The translations under genes were made by a program, and so were the position numbers. From Adiantum capillus-veneris (Eukaryota; Streptophyta; Polypodiopsida; Polypodiales; Pteridaceae): DNA of 64,000 nucleotides. This document shows positions 45,283 through 57,052 of this stretch, one piece after another. Numbering within the stretch: position 1 is the stretch's first letter; the number at the start of each line of letters is the position of its first letter. The stretch covers positions 3,630,312 to 3,694,311 of the forward strand of contig CM043945.1 of NCBI GenBank assembly GCA_014529385.2, given 5' to 3'. The notes under the pieces were generated by a model. The model did no database searches. It was not told the DNA's origin and was given only the letters and a program-made list of their open reading frames with translations.

Positions 45283-47025
45283 GGTGAAACCAAAGTTGGT
45301 CCGTGCCAGAAAGGGTGACAAGCAGTGCTATGGATGCTAGTAGGTGCATGGCGGCGAGCTAAAGCAGGTGGGAAAGTCCTCCACAGACCAGTGTGGCAGC
45401 GGAAATGTATGTCTAAAGTGGTTTTTTAGGCCAAGGGGCCAAGGGGCCTTTAAATTGGGATAATTGGGATGGAAGACCAAAGTGTCCAAAATGTAGGAAA
45501 TGTGCCTTGGAATGTAGGGTTCAAGATGCTCTTGAGGCCCGTCCAGACAGCTCGTCAAACGGAGCTTCGGTGTGAAAGATGTGTCAGTTTGAAGTTGGAA
45601 GGTCTTGCAGATCCCCGACGGGCACGTGAGATGGGGGCAGGTGGCCCGAGCTAGAATGCGCAAACAGGTGTGTAAAGCTTGAGTTGTGGAGCATGCCGGT
45701 CATTTCGAATCGCTATTTGGAGCTCAGACGTGCAAGTTATGGGCCGACGAAGTTTTCAAGGGGGCTAGTTGTGGGCTCGCTGGGCGACAGTGAAAGGCGC
45801 ATCGATAGGGGTTTTGTTGAGCTCGCTAAGGTTCTAAAAAAAATTGCATATGATGTGAGGAATTAGCCGTAATTTATGGCTTGTTGGGAATCATGGGCGG
45901 CTAGATACGCCAAGGTCAATGGGAGGAGATCACAAATATATTTCCATTTTCTGGCGGTTTCGATTGACGACCTCGAAAAAGATTGAAGTGCACGAAAAAT
46001 TCTCATGGTTTCGAATCGATAGGATGGCATTCCAACGGATGGACGTGATGGGTGTTTGGCAAGCCCAAGCGCACGGAGCACCGACCACATGCGAAACCTT
46101 TGATTGAAAAGCTCTTGATTGTAGCCTAACTTCAAAAGTAAAAGATGGTTAGAATTTGGGAAGGAAAAAAGAAGAATTGGCAAAGTGGAACAAAGATGAG
46201 CCGTGGAGCTTTTGCCTTTAGAAATTCTTTTATAAGAAAAACAAGTGGAAACCCTTTTTTTTAAAGAAAAAGGGGGCAAAAGAAGAAGGCGGCGTCGTTG
46301 CCCCCTTGGGAAGTTAAAGCTTTTTTTTGCTCTTGAAAAGGGGAAGAGAAGAGGGTTTTTTTGGGGGGCTGGAGAGAACGAGATGAGGTTTTTGGGAGAA
46401 GGGTCTTCTTTTGGCTCTATCAAGGGTGGAGCAAGTTCGAGCAGAGGCTCTTGTAATGCGTGCTTTGGCAACGAGAGCTCGAGAGGAAGGAGCTTGCTTA
46501 CGTGCGTACGTGCTTTGACAACGAAGGTAAGAGGAAGAAAGACCGATTCTCGGCCACAACATCAACGAGGATTGTAGTGATCAGCTTTTTGTGCTCGTCG
46601 AGGTTGTGTCGACGAAGCCGTTTGTACTTGTCTGTCTTGAATAAAGGAAAAAACAAGGATTGTCCGCTTACTGGCATGTTTTTCCCTTTCCTCCCCCGTT
46701 CTATTGCTCTTGTGCTTGTGTTCGCGGTGTCGAGTGTGTTTGTAGGCCAATGTGCCCCCCTCGAACCGGTGGTGTCTTGTGGCAAAGAGAGAGAAAGAGG
46801 CTCTGGGTGTGCGTGGAAAGCTGCAAAATGTGTCATGTGGTGCATATGTGTTTGATCGTGATCTGATATAGTGTGATCGAGTCAAGAGGTGTGCAGGCGG
46901 TGGTCTGCTAGCAGGAAAGAGGATTTTGAAGGTGAATCCCAGTGGATTGGGGTGTTGTGTTTACCCTGAGCTGTAGAGAGGCACGCTACTTGTGTTTCGG
47001 GTGTGTCCCTCTTTCCCCCTATCCA
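45283..47025 (+). mobile_element. Family C 5' LTR
   Basis: It matches 52345-54094 throughout. The first four bases (TGAT) appear lost. It ends CCTATCCA. It contains low-complexity purine tracts (46150-46400) and a GTGTTC-rich 3' part. Confidence 0.9.
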
Positions 47026-47030
47026 TCTTC

Positions 47031-47048
47031 TGGTGCCCCCACTGAGGA
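47031..47048 (+). promoter_or_regulatory. Candidate primer-binding site (family C)
   Basis: TGGTGCCCCCACTGAGGA begins five bases after the LTR. It is not the initiator-Met site. I cannot name the tRNA. Confidence 0.5.
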
Positions 47049-47103
47049 GCACGCTGATTGCTCCTGTCGGTGAAGGAAAATACAGGTTTCCGTATAGGTA
47101 AGG

Positions 47104-47932
47104 ATGGCGTCCTGACGCTATTGGTCCGATTTTTACAGGTGAAGAGAATCCAGACAAATGGCTTGCAGATTTTGAATTGTACATGTTGTCTTTGCGAATG
47201 CCTAATGAGGACAGCAAGATGCAAACCTTCCCTTTGGTGATGCGCGAAAAGTCCAAACTGTGGTTCGAAGCTTTGGAGATTGAGCCGAGACAGGCATGGT
47301 CGGCTCAACGAGCAAGATTTTTGCATGATTTTTATAAGGAAGTTTCTCCAGTTGAGATGGATGCGAGGCTAAAGGCTCTAAAGCAGGATGTAGGTGAGGA
47401 ATTCAGTTTGTTTCTGGATCGTTTCGAAGCACGTTGGGCTGAGTTAGCAGCAGCTATGCAGCTAGCCAATGGTGAGTACTTCAAATTGGATAAGTTTAGG
47501 GCATGCTTACATCCGAAGGTGAGAGAGAAAGTGGACTTTGAAAGCCCAGAGAACTACAACGGGGTAGTGGTGATTGCAAGGTCAAAAAGTAGAAAATTTT
47601 AAAAAAAGATAGACCAGGGCGTGGCAGGCTATGAAGCAATGGCACCTGTTCAACCACAAAGCCCTCAAGAGTCAACTCAGGAGGAAAATCAAGGGAATAG
47701 GGCTACTGCTGCTATTCCACAACAGTGGATACGTACAATTCAGGATTTATCAGAGCAGATGCAAGAGCTGCGATTGAGTGTAATGGACAGGGGACAACCG
47801 AGAGGAGAAAGGGGTAGGGCAAGGCCTCTACTTGGAAGAAGGGAATTATGCACCCAACTGTCCCCATCTAGTAAGGGAAAGAGGTGGTATCTACCCATTG
47901 TTTGGCAGAGGGAGAGGGCAAGCATAGTTTAA
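47104..47932 (+). pseudogene. gag: Family C Gag
   Basis: One frame reads DKWLADFELYMLSLRMPNED, then MREKSKLWFEALEIEPRQAWSAQRARFLHDFY and FLDRFEARWAELAAAM, which is gypsy Gag capsid (W-F-x-x-L, F-x-x-x-F, F-x-x-R-W). The frame closes at 47602. A second frame (47621-47932) carries a Gln/Glu-rich linker and Arg-Gly-rich end. No intact zinc knuckle is seen. Confidence 0.8.
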
Positions 47933-48003
47933 TGGTCCGAGGGAGCAGGCAGTTGAGAATCCAATGCAGCAAGCCCAAACGGATGGCGGTGAAGTACCGA
48001 GGA

Positions 48004-49061
48004 TGAGCATCATTGGGGTGGATAAACAGGATGTTAAAGTGTTGGCCAACAAAAGAGCTAGAGCTGAAAGGCAGACAGAAACTGAGTGGGAGACTAGAGC
48101 TCGTAAAGGCAAGGAGAAGGTATACGAGGGGAAAGAGAAGCCTAAAACTAGCAAGAAAAGAAGGCATCGCACGATCAAACAAACAGATTTCCAGCTTGGG
48201 TGCGGCCGTCTAGAGTTTGATTTGGTGAGTGATGTCCAAAGTCAAAGAGCTAACATTACTTTTGGACAATTGTTGGCATTGAACCCAACATTGAGGCGGT
48301 AATGGTCGACTAGTGTTAGCACTAGGCTACCAAGGGGTAAGGGCAATGTGCAGGCGGTGCAAAATATGGCACTCAGGGTAGGTAGCCCGGTGGATGTTCT
48401 TCCTTTGGTGGATGTTGTCATTGAGAAAAGGATGCAGGTTCAAGCCTACATAGATGGGGGAGCAGAGGTTTGTGTCATGAAGGAAGCTGCGATGAAGGAA
48501 ACATGGGTCAAGGTGGTAGCCAAGTCGAATGTGCGCATGAGGATTGCTAACCATGCTAAAGCTAGGTGTTTGGGCATGGCCCAGGATATAAGAGTGAAAG
48601 TGATGGGCATAGAGTGCCTGATCAACTTCTTTGTCATGAAAGCTGGGGATAACGAATATCCTATCATCTTGGGTAGGCCGTGGCTGTTGGCAATAGGTGC
48701 CAAACAAGATTGGGAAAACAAAGTGTTTACCTTACCTGATAAAGAGAAAGGAAGGCAAGTGGTGCTCGATCTGAAGACCAAGGAAAGCCATTTCCATCCT
48801 ATGGCGGCGAGAGACGAAGAGGACACCACCAGCTATGAGTATGAGACTGAAATGGCCTATGATGAGAGCTATACAGATACAAAGGAAGAAGGAAGCGAGG
48901 ATGATATGCTCAAGATTGATGCTGACTTGTTTGGGGTCACTATGGAAGAACCTTGTGCGAAAGAGGGGGTGCAAGCACAGGTGCATGTCATGGGTAGTGA
49001 AGAGGTGGTCAATATGCTAAGTGGAGACTTGACCAAGAAGGAGAAACAAAGTTTTGTCTAG
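48004..49061 (+). CDS. Family C basic linker and aspartic protease
   Basis: The Lys/Arg-rich linker at 48004-48302 ends ITFGQLLALNPTLRR. After a stop, the 237-codon frame 48348-49061 holds QAYIDGGAEVCVM, the retropepsin active site with D-G-G in place of D-S/T-G, and YPIILGRPWL, the C-terminal loop. An acidic linker leads to RT. D-G-G is a recurrent variant in plant gypsy elements, but activity here is unproven. Confidence 0.82.
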
Positions 49062-50203
49062 TTGTGTGCATCTTTTCCAAACCTATTTGCAAAGGAGTAT
49101 AAATATTTGAGAGGAGCCAAGGGTGTTGAGCACAAAATATCCCTCAAGGAAGGATACAAACCTAAGGCGCAGAAGCTAAGGAGATTGGGTGAAATTCAAA
49201 AGGAAACCCTTTGGCAGGAGATCAATCAATTACAAATGCAGGTATTATATACCCCGTAAAGGAATTAGAGTGGGTTTCCCCGGTGGTTTATCACTCCTAA
49301 AAAGAATGGGAGATGGCGGGTGTGTGTCAATTATAAACCATTGAATGCTGCAACCAAGAGGAATCACTACCCATTTCCATTTCAGGATGAGATTTTGACT
49401 CAAGTGGCTGGCCATGAGAGGTATTCCATTATGGATGGGTTTTCAGGTTACTTTCAAATAGGTATTTCTCTTGAAGACCAACTGAAGATGACATTCATAT
49501 CTCCATGGGGTTGCTTTGCCTATCGCAAGACTGGATGAATAGGGTGTTTGGTCCCTATTTGGGCACGTTCATTAGAGTTTTCATGGATGACATTGGATGT
49601 TATAGCTCAAGGGCAGATCATTTGTCAAAGCTACGACTATGTTTTCAGAGACTGGATGAAGAGGGAGGCCAATTGAACCCCAAGAAGTGCAGATTAGCAC
49701 AACCTCGAGCATCATTGTTGGCCCATGTGGTGTCACAAAATGGGATTGAAGCGGATCCAAAAAAGGTCAAGGCTCTAGTCTTGATGGAGCCTCCTCCCAG
49801 TGCACAGGATTTGGCGTCGTTTGTGCACATGCTGAAGTATCTGTCAAGGTTTTTGTGGATGTTGTCGCAGTATGTATACCCCCTTCAAAAGAGGGCGCAG
49901 CTGGTGCACGGTTTTAAATGGGATGAAGAGGCTCAAGTAGCTTTTGACAGGGTGAAAGAAATCTTGTGTCAACTGCCTATGGTGTGTCCTCCCAATCATG
50001 AAGATGATTTTTATGTTGCCATGACGGTAGGCACTGTAGCCATTGGGATAGTACTATTGCAAAAGGTGGGAAGGAGCTATAAACCTATTTATTTTAAAAG
50101 CAGGGTGATAAGTCCTGGGGAGTCAACCTACACTGAAGCCGAACAGTGGGTAATGGCCTTAGTTTTTGCCTACAAGAAGTTCAAAGTGTATCTCATTGTG
50201 TGA
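49062..50203 (+). pseudogene. Family C reverse transcriptase and first RNase H start
   Basis: GVEHKISLKEGYKPKAQ leads into RT. RMCVNYKPLN, IMDGFSGYFQIGI, FISPWGCFAYR, a deletion and frameshift at about 49510-49540, MNRVFGPYLGTFIRVFMDDIG (F-M-D-D active-site box), HVVSQNGIEADP, then FKWDEEAQVAFDRVKEIL and the RNase H start FYVAMTVGTVAIGIVLLQ with YTEAEQWVMALVFA. A stop at 50201. The catalytic DD is kept but the palm is broken. Confidence 0.88.
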
Positions 50204-50890
50204 AGGTTTTTTGTGCTAACGGCCAATAATTTATTGCCGGAGGTAGTGTTGCACTTGAAGCCAGGGAAGCGGATCATGAAGTGGGTGATAGAGCTACAAG
50301 AATTCGAGTTTGAATTCAAAGTTGACCATACAAGTCGATATCACCTGGTAGATATTCTAGTCAGCAAGGTGGTTGATTTGCCAATCTATCCCAAGGTGGT
50401 GCGGGATGAAACCAAGGAGGAGCTTGACTTAGTGGAAGCTTTTACCATGTGGTTTGATGGAGCATATAGGAGGGTAATACAGAAAGCAGGTGGAGGTGTG
50501 GTGATATGAGATCCACACAACAAGGTGATATTTTCAAAAGCCTACGACTTGGAGGATGTTCATACCAATAATGAGGTGAAGTATCTTACCCTCCATTTAG
50601 GTTTGAAACAGTGTGTTGAGTTTGGTATATCGAGGTTGGTGGTGAAAGGTGATGCACTGTTAGGCATCAAGCAGTTGTTGGGCCAATGGCAGGTGAAACG
50701 GGATTCATTAAAGCCTTGGTTCTATGCTATCAAGAAGTTGCATAGTTTAGTTATTTTGAGGAGGTTTAATTCAAGCATGTTAGAAGAGAGCAGAACCAAG
50801 AAGCAGATCAGCTTGCAAGCAACAAAGTACAAGTGCACGTTGCAGGTATATATGTGGCCCCAGCCACCTATGCTAGTCGTGAGACCTTGA
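50204..50890 (+). pseudogene. Family C RNase H end and second (archaeal-type) RNase H
   Basis: The first part (LTANNLLPEVVLHLKPGKRIMKW, FEFKVDHTSRYHLVDILVSK) ends the usual gypsy RNase H. A second RNase H follows from about 50440: TMWFDGAYRR, AGGGVVI, HTNNEVKYLTLHLGLKQCVEFGI, LVVKGDALLGIKQLLGQWQVK. The spacing D-G-A, T-N-N-x-x-x-Y, K-G-D matches the extra archaeal-type RNase H reported for Tat-lineage elements. The Glu before Y appears to be E-V-K-Y rather than E-A-E-Y. A stop at 50507 interrupts it. Confidence 0.8.
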
Positions 50891-50999
50891 AAGAAGTTGA
50901 AGATTTTTTGAATATCGATCAGTGCTCTAAAAGATTGTCGAAGCTCCAAAAGCAGAGGATAGTACAAAAATCTCGCAAGTTTACACTGATAGGGGAGGA

Positions 51000-52176
51000 T
51001 CTTATGACCTAGGACGTGATGAAGTGCTGCGAAGGGTACTTTATAAGGAAGAAATCGGTATGGTGTTGTAGCAATGTCATGAGGAAAGTGGGCATCAGGG
51101 TAAAGACCAGGTTTTGTTTCAAATCTTGAGAGCAGGTTTTTGGTGGCCGTCGATAGTACATGATGTACACTATTGGTGCAAATCTACCATGAATGTCAGA
51201 CTATGGGTGAGAGGAGGCTGATAGCCAAATCACAGGGAGCTATCATTGCCCAAGATGCTTTTGAGAAGTGGGGCTTGGATGCCATTGGTCCTCTCCCGAA
51301 GTCAGCAAGCGGTAAAAAATACATTGTAGTGGCGATTGATTACCTTGCTAGGTGGGTCGAGGCCAAAGCTGTGAAGGAGGTCAATGCATAGATTGTAGCC
51401 CACTTTGTTTTCGATAACATTTGTTGCCATTTTGGAGTGCCGTGGGTACTCATTTCTGATAGAGGCCAGGATTCAGCAGCAAGCTTATGCAGGCATTAGT
51501 GGAAAAATTAAAGATTCAACATCGATTTTCCTCGCCTTATCATCCCCAATGCAATGGTCTCTTGGAGAGTGCTAATGGACAAATCATCAAGATGCTGACA
51601 AAGTATGTGTATAAGCAAGAGACAGAGTGTGAGATCAATCTACAGAAGTGTCTATGGGCCTACTAGACATCCTACAAAGTGGCGACCAACTTTACTCCCT
51701 TTGAATTGGTTTATGGTAAGGAGGCAATACTGCCAATGCATGCACAACTGGGTGCTTTGAAAGGTATGAGGCGCATCAATGCCACTCCACAAGATGTCTT
51801 ACAAGATAGGATTGTCAGCCTTGAGGCATTATAGATGAATAGAGAAGCAGCAACAGACTACTACATGAAGCAGCGAAAAAGAAGAGTGGCCAAAGTCAAT
51901 AAGAGTCTGCCAGACAAGAAGATAGAGGAAGGAGACCTGGTAATGAAATATGAGAGCTACTTGGACTTCACCTTCCAGAGGAAGTTCAAGAAGAAATGGA
52001 CGGGTCCGTACAAACTGCAAAAGGCGTTTCAGAATGGGACCTATCAGTTGGTGAGAGTTAATGGTAAACTTCTCAGGCACGGGGTAAATGGTGTACGGCT
52101 CAATCTGTACTTTGATAGAGGTCTGGTGCCCGATGTGAACCAGATTATAGCCAGGGAGGTTGGGCAACCCCCCTAG
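51000..52176 (+). pseudogene. Family C integrase
   Basis: Zinc-module pieces HEESGHQGK and YWCKS; catalytic pieces KWGLDAIGPLPK (first Asp), VLISDRGQD (second Asp) and CNGLLESANGQIIK (Glu); then WAY-stop-TSYKVATNFTPFELVYGKEA. The last frame (51835-52176) gives GDLVMKYE, KKWTGPYKLQKAFQNGTYQLVRVNGK, a GPY module with no chromodomain after it. Several stops and frameshifts. 52177-52327 is untranslated. Confidence 0.85.
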
Positions 52177-52327
52177 AAGGGCTTGGAAATGACGGATATG
52201 TAGTGTTGTACATATTGCACATATTGTACATATGGTTGTGCCTTTTTCAATGTGCTTGAGCACCAGTGAAGTGTTGCAAGTTTCAAGTTCTGTGAATATG
52301 CTTTTGGTTGAACATGAATGTTCAACT

Positions 52328-52340
52328 AGGAGGTGGGCAA
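52328..52340 (+). promoter_or_regulatory. Polypurine tract of family C
   Basis: AGGAGGTGGGCAA directly precedes the TGATGGTGC LTR start at 52341. Confidence 0.7.
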
Positions 52341-54094
52341 TGATGGTGCAGCCAAAGTTGGTCCGTGCTAGGAAGGGTGACAAGCAGTGCTATGGATGCT
52401 AGCAGGTGCATGGCCGCGAGCTAAAGCAGGTTGGAAAGTCCTCGACAGACCAGTGGCAGCGGAAATGTATGTCTAAAGTGGTTTGTTAGGCCAAGGGGAC
52501 TTCAAATTGGGATAATTGGGATGGCAAACCAAAGTGTCCAAAATGTAGGGAATGTGCCTTGGAATGTAGGGTTCAAGATGCTCTTGAGGCCTGTCCAGAC
52601 GGCTCGTCAAACGGAGCTTCGGTGTGAAAGATGTGCCAGTTCGAAGTTGGAAGGTCTTGCAGATCCCCGACGGGCATGCGAGATGGGGATAGGTGGCCAT
52701 AGCTAGAATGCGCAAACAGGTGTGTGAAGCTCAAGTTGTGGAGCATGCCGGTCTTTTCGGATCGCTATTTGGAGCTCAGACGTGAAAGTTATGGGCCGAT
52801 GAAGTTTTCAAGGGGGCTAGTTGTGGGCTCGCTGGGCGACAGTGATAGGCACATTGACAGGGGTTTTGTTGAGCTCGCTAAGGTTCTCAAAAAAATTGCA
52901 TATGATGTGAGGAATTAGCCGTAATTTATGGCTCGTTGATCGGGATCATGGGCGGCTAGATACGCCAAGGTCAATGGGAGGCGATCACAAATATGTTTCC
53001 ATTTTTTGGCGGTGTCGATTGATGGCCTCGAAAAGATTGAAGTGCGCAAAAATTTCTCATGGTTTCGAACTAGTAGAATGGCATTCCAATGGATGGACGT
53101 GATGGGTGTTTGGCAAGCCCAAGCGCACGAAGCACCGACCACATGCGAAACCTTTGCTCGAAAAGCTCTTGATTGTAGCCCAACTTCAAAAGTAAAAGAT
53201 GGTTAGAATTTGGGAAGGAAAAAAGAAGAATTGGCAAAGTGGAACAAAGATGAGCCGTGGAGCTTTTGCCTTTAGAATTCTTTTATAAGAAAAACAAGTG
53301 GAAACCTTTTTTTAAGGAGAAGGGGGCAAAAGATGGAGGGCAACGACGGCGCCGTCCTTGCCCCCTAGGGAAGTTAAAGAAAAAGGGGTTTTTTTTGCTC
53401 TTGAAAAGGGGAAGAGAAGAGGGTTTTTTGGGGGGATGGAGAGAACGAGACGAGGTTTTTCGGAGAAGGGTCTTCTTTTGGCTCTATCAAGGGTGGAGCA
53501 AGTTCGACGAGAGGCTCTTGTAATGCATGCTTTGGCAACGAGAGCTCGAGAGGAAGGAGCTCGCTTGCGTGCGTACGTGCTTTGACAACGAAGGCAAGAG
53601 GAAGAAAGACAGATTCTCGGCCACAGCACCAACGAGGGTTGTAATGATCAGCTTTTTGTGCCCGTCGAGGTTGTGTCGACGAGGCCGTTTGTACTTGTCT
53701 ATCTTAAATAAAGGAAAAAACAAGAATTGTCCGCTTGCTGGCATGTTTTCCCCTTTCCCCTCCTCTGTTCTATTGCTCTTGTGCTTGTGTCCGCAGTGTC
53801 GAGTGTGTGTGTAGGCTAATGTGCCCCCCTTGAACCGGCGGTGTATTGTGGCAAAGAGAGAGAAAGAGGCTCTGGGTGTGCGTGGGAAGCTGCAAAATGT
53901 GTCATGTGGTGCATATGTGTTTGATCGTGATCTGATATAGTGTGATCGACTCAAGAGGTGTGCAGGCGGTGGTTTGCTAGCAGGAAAGAGGATTTTGAAG
54001 GTGAATCCCAGTGGATTGGGGTGTTGTGTTTACCGTGAGCTGTAGAGAGACAGGCTACTTGTGTTTCGGGTGTGTTCTCCTTTCCCCCTATCCA
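52341..54094 (+). mobile_element. Family C 3' LTR
   Basis: It begins TGATGGTGCAGCC and ends CCCTATCCA, 1754 bp, matching 45283-47025. It is followed by ACGTT, which also precedes the 5' LTR, giving a 5-bp target-site duplication. Confidence 0.9.
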
Positions 54095-54639
54095 ACGTTG
54101 CCAGCCAGATGGGTGAGATGCCATCTGGCCCAGGTCGCCAAACTGTGGTCGGCAAGTGACTGCCTAGGGGAATGGGTGACATGCCTTGTGATCAACCCAA
54201 CAATGATGAGCAAAGCAGTGATGATGAAGATTATGATCTGGATGAAGATGCGCCCCAATCACCTCCCAAGTGCCATAAAAAGTCAAAATTCTACAAGAAG
54301 CTGCAGAGAGCACGGCCACAAGGAGCTTAGAGGCCCCCACAACGTCGACCTCAAAGAGCACGATGCTTTTGTTGAGCGTTTGCTGAAATTCGTCATTACC
54401 AGAAGACAATTGGCCTGCTTATTAGGAAAGCACCATTCGCACGAACATGTAAGGAAGTGCTACAAAGCTACATGACAGAGCTTTGGATGTCTACAATTGC
54501 CCTCGAATCAATTCAGGAGGCTATAGAGGCTTCTTTGGTTAGTCTCTTTGAGGATACGTTCTTATGTGATGTCCATGCCAAGCGTGTAACAATCATGGCC
54601 AAGGACATGCAACTTGCAAGTCGCCTAAGGCATAAGTGA
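54095..54639 (+). pseudogene. Divergent histone H3-like gene, histone fold and tail remnant
   Basis: In one frame from 54109 to the stop at 54637 the sequence gives an acidic tail (SSDDEDYDLDED, about 54213-54250), a basic stretch (KKSKFYKKLQRARPQ) and then, from 54385, 84 residues of H3 fold. EIRHYQKTIGLLIRKAPF is the alpha-N/alpha-1 region. LFEDTFLCDVHAKRVTIMAKD is alpha-2/loop 2. The end is QLASRLRHK. Loop 1 has canonical H3 length, without the insertion usual in plant CENH3. In-frame stops at 54157, 54328 and 54373 make it a pseudogene as read, unless introns remove them. The tail is longer and more acidic than canonical H3. Confidence 0.8.
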
Positions 54640-55335
54640 TACTCTTTGAAGTCAAAACCTCTTTTTGTAACTAACTGTTGTGTTAGAATCAAGTTTGCTT
54701 TGGAACCCTTGTACTGTATTCAAGTTTCCTTGTGAGCTCAATGTATTTGCACTTTGCAACAAATACAATCACGTCTCTTTTTGTCGCTCTATGTAAATTT
54801 AATGTCCACATTTAATGTCTATATTTATCTATATTTATTTTGTTAAATGGTTGACGGTGAGATGATAATCAACTGTACAAAAGGTTCTCTAGTTGGCAGA
54901 CATAGCTATGATGATGACAACTAAAGCTAAATTAATTTATTGATTGGTTTGAAATTGTTCATTAGGTAAAACATTTTCTCTGTATTTACCATAATATGGC
55001 AAAATTAGCCAAATTGGTTGTGTCCACAAGGCAACGATATTTGCCCAGACAGCAGGCTTGCAAGGCACTTTCTCGGTGCCGTGTGGACACATTCAGATTG
55101 GCCTAAATTGTCACATACAAGGCACATCTAGTACAAAAAAGTAATCTATATGCCATTTTTTGGACAATTTTTTTTCAATGTACATAATCAACATTCAAAT
55201 AGTTAATACATATACAAATGGGTAGAATTTTCACAGTTTGCCTTGTCACTGAACATGATCAAATCAATAAATTGAACTTTGCAAAAGATCATGGACAAGA
55301 GATATACTTTTCATTTAAAAGCTTGTACATCCGGC
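54640..55335. other. AT-rich intergenic DNA after the H3-like gene
   Basis: No gene seen. The first 150 bp may be a 3' untranslated region (TTTTTGTAACT, TGTACTGTATTC). Confidence 0.5.
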
Positions 55336-55770
55336 TTAACTATCTTTTGATAGGAGGCGCCTTGCGATCTCTCTACGATGTTCTATAGCATTGGGTAGAA
55401 TGGATGTAAGCACAGAAGAAGCTATAGCTTGGGTATTGTCAACTCCCAGGGCTTGACAAAGTGCTATGCATGTCATGACCTTGCCGCAAAAACCAAAGTG
55501 GCAATTACAAGTGATCTTATCATTAAGATAATTACATGGGTTGTTTGAGGGATGGTGGCTAAGCACTGGAGTTTACTTGTGGCCTTAAGCACCCACAAAA
55601 AAAATGACCATTGGGGGAGAAATCCTTTTGAATGATGCACACATCTTGCATTGGTAGTTTGCTGATGTAGTGTGCAAGGGCTACTTGAGGCCCAAACACC
55701 GTGCGCTCTCCCCCCTTCCGGCTAGCCCACAGGTCCATGTCCAAAACATCTTGCAAAAATGTAATTAACC
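55336..55770 (-). CDS. Unrecognised minus-strand coding segments (3' part)
   Basis: Two abutting frames on the minus strand: 55756-55559 (DMDLWASRKGGERTVFGPQVALAHYISKLP, HFFCGCLRP) and 55566-55336 (ITCNCHFGFCGKVMTCIALCQALG, HRREIARRLLSKDS). The composition is protein-like, Cys-rich in C-x-C and C-x-x-x-x-C patterns. They continue the order of the segments upstream and are probably later exons of the same gene. Family unknown. Confidence 0.4.
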
Positions 55771-55774
55771 AAAA

Positions 55775-56771
55775 TCAAACAAGAAAGGTTGAATTATCAA
55801 TGTACAAGATGCTTAGTATTATCTCTTGTTGCTTATCCTCATAATTTATAGTTGGTGTGGCTCCAAGGTTGATAGAGGATTTGATCTCATCAACCTTGCG
55901 GGGGCTCCACGAAGAACCAAGCGAATCGGGGCAGATAGGAGTTTGGTTGGCAACAACCGTGGCTTGTGTTGCAACAAACTCCTCGTCTGTGACTTCACTT
56001 TGCTCTGCAGTGAGAATATCCACTGTCACTAGTGCAATTGTGTCAGCAACAGAGTCCCCAATGGAAGCTACTTGTCATCTATAGCTTCTGGTATAGGATC
56101 AAGGGGGAGCTCCATCTTGGTGCATATGAGGCTAAGACACTCATTTAGACGAACACCAAAAGCCTTTTCTAGATCATGTAAGAATAAATACTCTTCATCT
56201 TTTATAATTATGCTGCTGAGATGTCTAATCTCCACTTTGAGAATTGCAGTAGGGTCACAGCTCTCAAGGTCGGGCAACTCGGAGGTGCCAGCAATCTGTT
56301 CTCTCACTGCAATGGCCCCTTCCAAGCCATGGGGATATTTGGTGGCTTGCAGTCTTTTCTCACTCTGGACATCTATAGGGGTGGGCTTGGGATCTTTACG
56401 ATCTGACAACACCACATCCACTGCCAGATACGCAATCTCCATCTCCTCCAAGGAGGGCTCCTCATTGACAAGGAAGAAGAGACTTGCAATGTTGAAGATT
56501 CCGCAATTTTGCGCTTCTTGAAGGAGTCTCCAACTTCCTTTGTCACTTGGCGGAAGTGGTTTGCCTCTTTTGCAATCTCCTCAAAGCGGGCTAGTCTCTT
56601 TGAAAATGCAGTTTTGCCCTTCTGGATGTAGAGAATCATACCACATGATGGAAACCACAGCATGACGTTGTCTTCAAAGTTTACATCATACTTGAGTATA
56701 TGCACATGCATATACTCTATGATGTCGTGAAAAGTGTCATTGTGGAGTTGCATGATTTTTTGTGAATCCAT
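55775..56771 (-). CDS. Unrecognised gene-like ORFs on the minus strand (5' part)
   Basis: The ATG at 56771 opens MDSQKIMQLHNDTFHDIIEYMH and reads through KTAFSKRLARFEEIAKEANHF. The frame then shifts near 56440 to LEEMEIAYLAVDVVLSDRKD and runs to 56068 (FGVRLNECLSLICTKMELPLDP). A third frame (56029-55775) has VTDEEFVATQATVVANQTP. Two shifts in about 1 kb could be introns or decay. A TATA box and GA-repeat leader lie upstream. It does not match any TE domain I know. Confidence 0.45.
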
Positions 56772-56917
56772 TGTGCGGGTGAAGAAGCCGTGAAGATCAT
56801 TTCATCCAACATATTTGGTGTCCTCTAGGAAAAGAAAAGATCGTGAAATGGGGTGTGTGGCTCTTTTAACACTGCTACTGCCTGGGAGGAGGATGTGCTA
56901 GTATGTGCTGCCATCAC

Positions 56918-56919
<2 letters not shown>

Positions 56920-56992
<73 letters not shown>
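56920..56992. repeat. (CT)n microsatellite in the putative leader
   Basis: About 36 uninterrupted CT units (GA on the minus strand), lying between the minus-strand TATA box and the ATG at 56771. Confidence 0.97.
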
Positions 56993-56996
<4 letters not shown>

Positions 56997-57040
56997 CCCA
57001 CTCTCAAGCGTTGACAAAAGAATAGGAAGCCCCCTCCCCT

Positions 57041-57047
57041 TTATATA
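57041..57047 (-). promoter_or_regulatory. TATA box, minus strand
   Basis: The minus strand reads GGGGTATATAAAGGGG. It lies about 270 bp upstream of the ATG at 56771, with the GA repeat in the presumed leader. Confidence 0.5.
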
Positions 57048-57052
57048 CCCCT

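Noticed and set aside
45863-46885. Many 100-200 codon ORFs on both strands in the family C LTRs
   Set aside because: They overlap each other, arise from purine/pyrimidine bias, and the paired LTR breaks most of them.
54385-54636. Centromeric H3 (CENH3)
   Set aside because: Loop 1 has canonical H3 length and the core is closer to ordinary H3. CENH3 cannot be excluded without a phylogeny.
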